A stretch of DNA of 64,000 nt from assembly GCA_946222885.1 (NCBI GenBank), contig CAMIAK010000003.1:62001-126000 (forward strand), given 5' to 3'. Position numbers and translations under genes: made by a program. The DNA is from an uncultured Nesterenkonia sp. Its GTDB lineage: Bacteria; Actinomycetota; Actinomycetes; Actinomycetales; Micrococcaceae. The notes beneath the pieces are model-generated. The model searched no databases and was not told the origin of the DNA. It saw only the letters and a program-made list of their open reading frames with translations. Positions 57,212 through 64,000 of this stretch are shown here, one piece after another (within the stretch, counting starts at the first letter, position 1; the number at the start of each line of letters is the position of its first letter).

Positions 57212-58709
57212 GTCCGCACCCCCGGTTCCCAAGCCGCGCCGCAACATCGAACTGGCCCTGCTGCTGGTCGCCCTGATCATCGCCGTGGGCGCGCAGTTCC
57301 TGGTGGCGGTCTCCCTGGACGAGCCGATCACCCGGGACTACTACGTGGAGGGCGCGGTGCTCTCCGCCGTCGCACTGGCCTTCCACCTGGTGCTGCGGTT
57401 CCGCGCGAAGTATGCCGACCCCTTCATCCTGCCGATCGTGGTCACGCTCAACGGGCTGGGGATCGCGATGATCCACCGGCTGGACTTCACCGCGAGCTTC
57501 GACGGCGCCGCGGACCGCCAGCTGATGTGGACGGTCTTCTCCATCGCCGCGGCCATCGCGCTGCTGTGGTTCCTCAAGGACCACCGCCGGCTGCGCCAGC
57601 TGACCTATGTCTCGCTGATCGCCAGCGTCCTGCTGCTCTTCCTGCCGATGGTGCCGGGCATCGGCCAGGAGATCTTCGGGGCGCGGGTGTGGGTGAACAT
57701 CTTCGGGATGTCCTTCCAGCCCTCGGAGATCGCCAAGATCACCCTGGCGATCTTCTTCGCCGGCTATCTGGCCAACAACCGGGACCTGATCCTGCTGGCC
57801 GGCAAGAAGGTCGGCCCCTTCACCTTCCCGCGGCTGCAGGACCTCGCCCCCATGGCGATCGCCTGGGTGGTGGCTCTGGGCGTGCTGATCGTGCAGAACG
57901 ACCTGGGCAATGCGCTGATGCTCTTCGGGCTGTTCGTCGCGGTGATCTATGTGGCCACCTCGCGCTTCTCCTGGATCGCCATCGGCGGAGTGTTCATCGC
58001 CATCGGGGCGGCGCTGGCCTTCCAGTTCGTCACCCACTTCCGGCAGCGCGTGGAGATCTGGCTCAACGCCTTCGACCAGGAGATCTACGAGCGCGCCTAC
58101 GGCGGCTCCCACCAGGTGGTGCAGGGCCTGTTCGGCCTGGCCAACGGCGGGCTGACCGGCACCGGCTTCGGCAACGGGATGCCCACCCAGGCGGCCCTGG
58201 CCAACTCGGACATGATCATCGCCGCCTTCGGCGAGGAGCTGGGCTTCATCGGCCTGTCCGCGATCCTGGTCCTCTACCTCATGCTCTTCAGCAGGTACAT
58301 GCGCGCCGGCATCGGCACCCGTGACCACTTCGGCAAGCTGCTGGCCACCGGCCTGGCGGTGATCCTGGTGCTCCAGGTCTTCGTGGTGGTCGGCGGCATC
58401 ACCCGGGTCATCCCGATGTCCGGCCTGGTCAGCCCGTTCCTGGCGGCCGGCGGTTCGGCGATCCTGGCCAACTGGCTGATCGTGGCGATCGTGCTGCTGA
58501 TCTCGCACTCGGCGCGGCGGCCCGTCGTCGTCGGGCCGATGGTGAACACCTCGGGCGCTGAGTCTTCCGGCACGGAAGACAGAGGCGGAGCCACGGAGGG
58601 CAGAGGCGGAGCAGCCGGAGGCCGCACCGCAGAAGACAGGACCAGCACCCACGACGCCGTCCGGCGCGGCGGCGACGAGGAGACCCAGATCCAGGAGGCG
58701 GCACGGTGA
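57198..58709 (+). CDS. rodA: RodA/FtsW-type peptidoglycan glycosyltransferase (SEDS)
   Basis: 503 residues from ATG 57198 with GGGAGAGG upstream; ATG 57204 is also in frame. About ten membrane helices. SEDS motifs are GIAMIHRLDF, FSAFDQEIYERAYGGSHQVVQGL-like (here FDQEIYERAYGG), the LANSDMIIAAFGEELGFIGL catalytic loop and GGITRVIPMSGLVSPFLAAGGSAIL-type end. The C-terminal polar tail (about 60 residues) is cytoplasmic. It polymerises glycan strands together with PbpA, encoded next. Confidence 0.94.
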   Translation: MTMSESAPPVPKPRRNIELALLLVALIIAVGAQFLVAVSLDEPITRDYYVEGAVLSAVALAFHLVLRFRAKYADPFILPIVVTLNGLGIAMIHRLDFTASFDGAADRQLMWTVFSIAAAIALLWFLKDHRRLRQLTYVSLIASVLLLFLPMVPGIGQEIFGARVWVNIFGMSFQPSEIAKITLAIFFAGYLANNRDLILLAGKKVGPFTFPRLQDLAPMAIAWVVALGVLIVQNDLGNALMLFGLFVAVIYVATSRFSWIAIGGVFIAIGAALAFQFVTHFRQRVEIWLNAFDQEIYERAYGGSHQVVQGLFGLANGGLTGTGFGNGMPTQAALANSDMIIAAFGEELGFIGLSAILVLYLMLFSRYMRAGIGTRDHFGKLLATGLAVILVLQVFVVVGGITRVIPMSGLVSPFLAAGGSAILANWLIVAIVLLISHSARRPVVVGPMVNTSGAESSGTEDRGGATEGRGGAAGGRTAEDRTSTHDAVRRGGDEETQIQEAAR

Positions 58710-60157
58710 ACAACGCGATCCGTCACACCTGGGTGGTCTCGGTGGGCATGTTCCTGGTGCTCTTCGCGGCCCTGAGCGTCATCCAGGTCGCCCTGACCGA
58801 TGAGCTCAACAACGACTCCAACAACGCCCGGCAGATCTACAACGACCGCGGCGCCCCGCGCGGCGCGATCACCGTGGACGGCTCCCCGATCGCCGAGTCC
58901 GTGCCCGCGGAGAACAGCAACTTCGACTACCAGCGCGTCTATCACGACCCGGAGCTCTACTTCGGCATCACCGGCTATTACTCCATCTCCGCCCCGCCCA
59001 CCGGCTTGGAGGGCGCGCTGAACGAGTACCTCAGCGGCCAGTCGGACAGCCAGTTCTTCGACCGGATGACCTCCCTGTTCACCGGGGAGACGCTGGAGGG
59101 CGCCCAGGTGGAGCTGACCCTGGACCCGGAGCTGCAGCGCCAGGCCTATGACATGCTGCCCGACGGAGAGAAGGGCTCCGTGGTGGTCCAGGAGGTGGAC
59201 ACCGGCAACATCGTGGCCATGGCTTCGAAGCCCACCTATGACACCAATGACCTGGCGGTGCACTCCACCGAGCAGTTCCAGGAGACCATCGAGGAGCTCG
59301 AGGACCGGGACGACCTCAGCCCGCACTACTACCGCCCCCTGGAGACCACCATCGCTCCGGGCTCGGTGTTCAAGCTGGTGGACCTGGTGGCCATGCTGGA
59401 GTCCGGGGACTACGACCCCGAGACCGTCATGGACAACCCGGATGAGATGGAGTTCGCCGACAGCGACCGCACCCTGCCCAACTTCACCACCGGCCTGTGC
59501 CACCAGCGCACGGAGTCGGACCTGACCTGGATCGTCGCCCAGTCCTGCAACACCCCCTTCGGCGAGGCCGCCCTGGACCTGGGCGAGGACACTCTGCGCG
59601 AGACCGCTGAGGAGTTCGGCTGGAACCAGGCGCCGCAGATCCCGCTGCGCACCCAGCCCTCCGCCTTCCCGGAGGACGTCGGCGGGCAGGCCCCGCTGGC
59701 CTATTCGGCCATCGGCCAGCAGAACGTCACCGCCACCGCCCTGCAGATCAACATGATGGCCTCGGCGATCGCCAACGGCGGCACCCTCATGCACCCGAAC
59801 CTGGTGGACTCGATCCGCGGCTCGGACCTGCAGCTGCTGGACCAGCCGGACCCCGAGGTGTTCAACGAGGTGACCTCGGAGGAGGTGGCCGAGGAGATCA
59901 CCGAGATGATGGTCGCCGTCACCGAGGAGGGGACCGGCCAGTCCGCCCAGAGCAGCTCCTTCGACGTCGCCGCCAAGACCGGCACCGCCGAGGGCACCCA
60001 GGAGGGCATGGTGAACTCCTGGATCACCGGCTTCGCCCCGGCGGACAACCCCCAGTACGCCGTCACGATCTCCTACGAGAACATCGACTATGAGACCGGC
60101 AGCTCGCTGACCGGCCCCCAGATGCTCCAGCTCCTCGAGGCGGTGATCGAACCATGA
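58706..60157 (+). CDS. pbpA: PbpA class B penicillin-binding protein
   Basis: 483 residues. A single N-terminal anchor (about 8-27) precedes a short dimerisation domain and the transpeptidase domain: SVFK (Ser about 219), SCN (about 279-281) and KTGTAEG (about 424). It cross-links peptidoglycan outside the membrane and is the partner of RodA. Overlaps both flanking genes by four bases. The extracellular region is rich in Asp and Glu. Confidence 0.94.
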   Translation: MNNAIRHTWVVSVGMFLVLFAALSVIQVALTDELNNDSNNARQIYNDRGAPRGAITVDGSPIAESVPAENSNFDYQRVYHDPELYFGITGYYSISAPPTGLEGALNEYLSGQSDSQFFDRMTSLFTGETLEGAQVELTLDPELQRQAYDMLPDGEKGSVVVQEVDTGNIVAMASKPTYDTNDLAVHSTEQFQETIEELEDRDDLSPHYYRPLETTIAPGSVFKLVDLVAMLESGDYDPETVMDNPDEMEFADSDRTLPNFTTGLCHQRTESDLTWIVAQSCNTPFGEAALDLGEDTLRETAEEFGWNQAPQIPLRTQPSAFPEDVGGQAPLAYSAIGQQNVTATALQINMMASAIANGGTLMHPNLVDSIRGSDLQLLDQPDPEVFNEVTSEEVAEEITEMMVAVTEEGTGQSAQSSSFDVAAKTGTAEGTQEGMVNSWITGFAPADNPQYAVTISYENIDYETGSSLTGPQMLQLLEAVIEP

Positions 60158-61896
60158 GGCCCACAGTCGGCATCACGATGGGCGACCGGTACAAGCTGAC
60201 CGAACGCATCGCCATCGGCGGCATGGGAGAGGTCTGGAAGGCCAATGACGAGGTGCTCGGGCGCACCGTGGCCATCAAGATCCTCAAGGAGGAGTACACC
60301 GGGGATGAGGCGTTCCTGCGCCGCTTCCGCGCAGAGGCCCGGCACACCGCGCTGCTGAACCACCCCGGCATCGCCGACATCTATGACTACGGCGAGCAGG
60401 CCGGCTCCGGCTACCTGGTCATGGAGTTGGTCCCCGGCCGGCCGCTCAGCGTCATCCTGGAGAAAGACAAGACGCTGTCCTGGGAGAAGACGCTGAGCAT
60501 CATCGCCCAGACCGGCCGCGCCCTGCAGGTCGCCCACGACCAGGGCCTGGTCCACCGTGACGTGAAGCCGGGCAACCTGCTGATCACCCCCACCCGCCGG
60601 GTGAAGATCACCGACTTCGGCATCGCCCGGCTGGCCGACCAGGTGCCGCTGACCGCGACCGGACAGGTCATGGGCACCGTCCAGTACCTGTCCCCCGAGC
60701 AGGCCACCGGCCAGCACGCCACCGGGTCCTCCGACATCTACGCGCTGGGCATCATCGGCTACGAGGCGCTGGCCGGGCACCGTCCCTTCACCGGGGAGTC
60801 GCAGATCGCGATCGCCCTGAAGCAGGTCAACGATCCCCCGCCGGAGCTGCCGGACTCGGTGCCCGAGCCGGTGCGCGCCCTGATCATGTCCATGCTGGCC
60901 AAGGACCCCGCCCAGCGTCCGGTCAACGCGACCAAGCTGGCCGAGGCCGCCGACGCCCTTCTGCGCCATGACACCGACGCCGCGATCGAGGCTGTCCCCG
61001 CGCTGCTGAACCACCTGGACCGCCCGGAGGAGGACGAGGCCGCCACCCAGGCGCTGCCCGCCGGGACCGCGCCGACCGCCGTCGTCGGCTCCTCCGAGAC
61101 CCGCGCCCCGGCTCCCTCGGCCCGCACCCCGGAGCAGCCCAGGGAGGAGCGCGCCGCCCTCACCGCCTCCAAGGACTCCCGCGGGGAGCAGGAGCAGGGC
61201 GGTGGTACGGGAAAATCCTCGGCCTCTGGCGTCGGCGGCGACGCCGGGGATGACCACGCCGGGGACGATGAGAGGAGCCGCGGCGCCGGCGCCTGGCGCT
61301 GGCCGCTGATCACCCTGCTGGTCCTGGTGCTGCTGGGCCTGCTGGGCACCTGGCTGCTGCCCGGACTCACCGGTGGCGCGCAGGATGAGCCGGAGCCCAC
61401 CCCTACCGTCACCGAGACCTTCACCGCCGACCCGGACATGGTCGAGGTCGTGGAAGCCGAGCTGGTGGGCCTCACCGTGGAGGAGGCCACCGAGGAGCTG
61501 GAGGACATGGGGCTGCAGGTCGAGGCCGAGCCCGCGGAGTCCTCCCGGCCGCCCGGCGTCGTCACCGCCGTCTCGCCCACGGGCCGGATCCCGGAAGGCA
61601 GCACGGTGACCCTCTCCTACTCCACGGGGCTGCAGGAGGACCCTGCCCCCCAGCCCACCCAGGCCCCGCCGGCCCAGACGCCCACCCCGGAGAGCACGCC
61701 CACCCAGGCGCCGGGCACCACGACGCCGGCCCCCACCCCCGACACGCCCACTCCGACCCCCGATGAGGAGCAGAACGGCGGCGGGAACGGGAACAATGGG
61801 GAGGACCCTGCGGCCAGCTCCCCCAGCCCGACCGCGACGCCGACTGACGATCCCACCGCCAGCCCATTAGGCTGGCAGGGGAGAATGACACGATGA
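60154..61896 (+). CDS. pknA: PknA-like Ser/Thr protein kinase with one PASTA domain
   Basis: 580 residues. The kinase domain (about 12-272) has IAIGGMGEVWKA, VAIKIL, HRDVKPGNLLI, DFGIARLAD and GTVQYLSPEQ. A variable linker leads to a membrane span (about 379-403). Outside, one PASTA repeat (about 430-490, VGLTVEEATEELEDMGLQVE) is followed by a Pro/Thr-rich tail. Mycobacterial PknA has no PASTA, so this is an unusual feature that could let it sense wall fragments. Overlaps pknB by four bases. Confidence 0.92.
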   Translation: MRPTVGITMGDRYKLTERIAIGGMGEVWKANDEVLGRTVAIKILKEEYTGDEAFLRRFRAEARHTALLNHPGIADIYDYGEQAGSGYLVMELVPGRPLSVILEKDKTLSWEKTLSIIAQTGRALQVAHDQGLVHRDVKPGNLLITPTRRVKITDFGIARLADQVPLTATGQVMGTVQYLSPEQATGQHATGSSDIYALGIIGYEALAGHRPFTGESQIAIALKQVNDPPPELPDSVPEPVRALIMSMLAKDPAQRPVNATKLAEAADALLRHDTDAAIEAVPALLNHLDRPEEDEAATQALPAGTAPTAVVGSSETRAPAPSARTPEQPREERAALTASKDSRGEQEQGGGTGKSSASGVGGDAGDDHAGDDERSRGAGAWRWPLITLLVLVLLGLLGTWLLPGLTGGAQDEPEPTPTVTETFTADPDMVEVVEAELVGLTVEEATEELEDMGLQVEAEPAESSRPPGVVTAVSPTGRIPEGSTVTLSYSTGLQEDPAPQPTQAPPAQTPTPESTPTQAPGTTTPAPTPDTPTPTPDEEQNGGGNGNNGEDPAASSPSPTATPTDDPTASPLGWQGRMTR

Positions 61897-64000
61897 CCGA
61901 CACCGAAGAACGCATCCTCAACAGCCGCTACCGGATCGAATCACTGATCGGGCGCGGCGGGATGGCGGACGTCTATCTCGGTCATGACCTGTCCCTGGAC
62001 CGCCAGGTGGCGGTGAAGATGCTGCGCCCGGATCTGGCCCGGGATCCGCAGTTCCAGGGCCGCTTCCGCCGGGAGGCGCAGTCCTCGGCCTCGCTGAACC
62101 ACCGCAACATCGTGGGCGTCTATGACACCGGCCGCGCCGACGTCGAGGACTCCCACCACGATCAGGTGAAGACTCCCTACATCGTCATGGAGTACGTGGA
62201 CGGGGTCACCCTGCGCCATGTCCTCCACGGGACCCCCCGCGGGGAGGACACCGGAGACGTCGACGGCGAGGAGACGGTCATCTCCCCCGGCGAGTCCGGC
62301 AACCCGGGCGACGCCCATGCGCCGCCTCCGCCTCCGCCCTCCCGCCGCGAGCGCCGGGAGCAGAGCGAGCGCTCCCGCCGGGACGGCAGCAGCACCGACT
62401 CCGACGTGCTGGCCCTGGGCGACACCGGACAGCTGGGCGAGCCCGAGCACGGCCCGGCCGCAGAGGTCGGCGGTCCCCTGCAGCGCAAGATCGACCAGGC
62501 GCTGGGCCGGCCGGTCTCCGAGCAGGACGCCGCCCAGTACATGGCCGGGATCCTGGGCGCCCTGCAGTACAGCCACGACAAGGGCATCGTCCACCGGGAC
62601 ATCAAGCCCTCCAACGTCATGGTCGGCCAGGACGGCGAGGTCAAGGTCATGGACTTCGGGATCGCCCGTGCCCTGGCCGACTCCGCCTCCACGATGACCC
62701 AGACCTCCGCCGTGGTGGGCACCGCCCAGTACCTCTCCCCGGAGCAGGCCCGCGGCGAGGTGGTCGACCACCGCTCGGACCTCTACTCCGCCGGCTGCGT
62801 GCTCTTCGAGCTGCTCACCAACCGGCCGCCGTTCCAGGGCGAGTCCCCCGTCTCGGTGGCCTATCAGCATGTCCGGGAGGAGCCGCCGCAGGTCTCCGAC
62901 CTCAACCCCATGGTCTCCCCCGCCATGGAGTCCGTGGTCCACAAGGCCCTGACCAAGGATCCGGTCCACCGCTTCCAGAGCGCCGACGAGTTCGCCCACG
63001 CCCTGCAGAACGCGCTGCACGGGATCGCGGTGGACTCCTCGGGGGCTCCCACCGGGGCGATCAGCGCCGTGGGGACGGGGGGCCGCAACTTCGACGAGGT
63101 CGTGGGCGCCGGGGCGGCCGGCGTCGGGACCCCGCTCTCGGCCCGCACCCCGGAGGATCCCGACCTCTATGAGGAGTTCGAGGAGGAGCGCCCGCGGCGC
63201 CGGCGCGGCTTCGCCTGGATCTTCTGGGTGCTGCTGCTCGTCGCGCTGCTGGCCGGCGGCGCCTGGGCGCTGATGCAGATGCTCAGCACCGAGGACGTGG
63301 AGGTCCCCGATGTGGCGGGGATGGAGCGCACCGAGGCGCTCAGCGAGCTCTCGGACGCCACTCTGGACGCCGAGGTCGAGATGGTCACCGACGACGAGGT
63401 CGAGCCCGAGCATGCGGTGAGCACCGACCCGGAGGCCGGCACCTCCGTGCCCGCCGGCTCCGAGATCATCCTGATGATCTCCTCCGGGCCGGAGGACATC
63501 GTGATCCCGGACGGCCTGCAGGGCGAGACCGAGGAGTCGGTCCGCCAGACCCTGGAGGACCTGGGCCTGGAGGTCGGCGAGGTCTCGGAGGAGAACCATC
63601 AGAGCATCGAGGAGGGCTCCGTGCTCAGCACCAGCCCGGAGGCCGGCACCTCCGTGGCCGCCGGCTCAGAGGTGGACCTGGTCCTCTCCACCGGCCTGGT
63701 GACCTTCCCCGGGGTCTTCGACACCTGGTACTGGGAGGCCACCGAGACCCTGGAGGGCCAGGGCTTCACTGTGCAGATCGACTGGCAGGAGCGCACCGAC
63801 TATCCCGAGGGCCGCGTGGTCGGCCAGTCCGTGGGCGGCCAGTCCGTCCAGGCCGGGGATGACATCGCCCAGGGCTCCACCGTGGTCCTCTCCGTGGCCT
63901 ATGAGCCCGAGGAGGAGGAAGACGAGGAGGACGAGGACACCTCGGACGATGACGAGGATGAGGACTCCGAGGACGAAGACAACGGCAACAACGGCAACGG
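61893..64000 (+). CDS. pknB: PknB Ser/Thr kinase with PASTA repeats (3' end cut by window)
   Basis: 702 codons with no stop before the window edge. Kinase residues are IGRGGMADVYLG, VAVKML, HRDIKPSN (about 232) and DFGIARALAD. Between MEYVDGVTLRHVLHG (about 99-113) and SEQDAAQYMAG (about 207), about 90 residues of acidic, Pro-run and Arg-rich low-complexity sequence interrupt the domain; normal PknB has only a few there. The membrane span is about 436-460. Three PASTA repeats (about 466-670) follow, then an Asp/Glu tail. It regulates growth and division. Confidence 0.92.
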   Translation, partial: MTDTEERILNSRYRIESLIGRGGMADVYLGHDLSLDRQVAVKMLRPDLARDPQFQGRFRREAQSSASLNHRNIVGVYDTGRADVEDSHHDQVKTPYIVMEYVDGVTLRHVLHGTPRGEDTGDVDGEETVISPGESGNPGDAHAPPPPPPSRRERREQSERSRRDGSSTDSDVLALGDTGQLGEPEHGPAAEVGGPLQRKIDQALGRPVSEQDAAQYMAGILGALQYSHDKGIVHRDIKPSNVMVGQDGEVKVMDFGIARALADSASTMTQTSAVVGTAQYLSPEQARGEVVDHRSDLYSAGCVLFELLTNRPPFQGESPVSVAYQHVREEPPQVSDLNPMVSPAMESVVHKALTKDPVHRFQSADEFAHALQNALHGIAVDSSGAPTGAISAVGTGGRNFDEVVGAGAAGVGTPLSARTPEDPDLYEEFEEERPRRRRGFAWIFWVLLLVALLAGGAWALMQMLSTEDVEVPDVAGMERTEALSELSDATLDAEVEMVTDDEVEPEHAVSTDPEAGTSVPAGSEIILMISSGPEDIVIPDGLQGETEESVRQTLEDLGLEVGEVSEENHQSIEEGSVLSTSPEAGTSVAAGSEVDLVLSTGLVTFPGVFDTWYWEATETLEGQGFTVQIDWQERTDYPEGRVVGQSVGGQSVQAGDDIAQGSTVVLSVAYEPEEEEDEEDEDTSDDDEDEDSEDEDNGNNGN

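Noticed and set aside
54302..57331. 1009-codon minus-strand open frame
   Set aside because: Antisense to fhaA, fhaB and pstP, which have clear domains. Long antisense frames are expected at very high GC; the product is Gly/Val/Leu/His-rich without homology.

Overview
The window comes from a high-GC actinobacterium, most likely a member of the Micrococcales near Micrococcaceae. Support for this: strong G/C third-position bias, GTG/TTG starts, a 3' end carrying the actinobacterial fhaA-fhaB-pstP-rodA-pbpA-pknA-pknB cell-growth locus, a group of nitrogen-compound catabolic operons, and an Mrp-type Na+/H+ antiporter. A salt- or alkali-adapted genus such as Nesterenkonia would fit but is only a guess. 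No rRNA, tRNA, IS element or CRISPR array was seen.

Layout. (1) 1-3.2 kb: LysR regulator (cut by the window edge), divergent from a monomeric sarcosine/N-methyl-amino-acid oxidase and an M20 N-carbamoyl amidohydrolase. (2) 3.3-4.5 kb: a stand-alone AAA/DUF4143 ATPase bounded by inverted repeats. (3) 4.5-14.8 kb: a proline/hydroxyproline region with an amino-acid ABC importer, proline dehydrogenase, GntR regulator and P5C dehydrogenase. It is followed by a pyrroline-2-carboxylate-reductase-like enzyme, a proline-racemase-family protein whose Thr/Cys pair marks it as trans-3-hydroxy-L-proline dehydratase, and an unassigned flavoprotein. Two identical palindromes lie in the importer/putA divergent gap. 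(4) 14.8-19.2 kb: a type III glutamine synthetase/gamma-glutamylmethylamide synthetase followed by three split glutamate-synthase-like subunits in gmaS-mgsA-mgsB-mgsC order. (5) 19.4-30.1 kb: a tightly overlapped GntR-luciferase-like monooxygenase-DUF1185-DUF1185-hydrolase-aldehyde dehydrogenase-tautomerase operon, divergent from a SnoaL-flavin reductase fusion and a BCCT transporter, then a succinate-semialdehyde dehydrogenase with its own LysR. (6) 30.1-33.3 kb: XRE-cupin regulator, copper amine oxidase and a His/Met-rich membrane protein. (7) 33.7-40.1 kb: TRAP transporter with HpcH/HpaI aldolase, nitrilase and formamidase/acetamidase, divergent from a GntR. (8) 40.2-43.7 kb: APH-type kinase and class III aminotransferase-family enzyme (phospholyase-like pair) plus a UTRA GntR. 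(9) 43.7-52.4 kb: dienelactone hydrolase and the eight-gene Mrp operon. (10) 52.3-64 kb: a hypothetical protein, YceI and the growth/division locus, ending inside pknB.

The main hypothesis joins regions 4 and 5. A BCCT importer of betaines, a two-component flavin monooxygenase, aldehyde dehydrogenase, hydrolase and succinate-semialdehyde dehydrogenase are the set of enzyme classes that degrades N-methylpyridinium betaines such as trigonelline, releasing methylamine and formate. The adjacent gmaS/mgsABC-like genes are the classes that capture methylamine as gamma-glutamylmethylamide and N-methylglutamate. The two DUF1185 proteins, the tautomerase and the SnoaL domain have no known place in that scheme. 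This is inference from gene classes and layout; the substrate is unproven.
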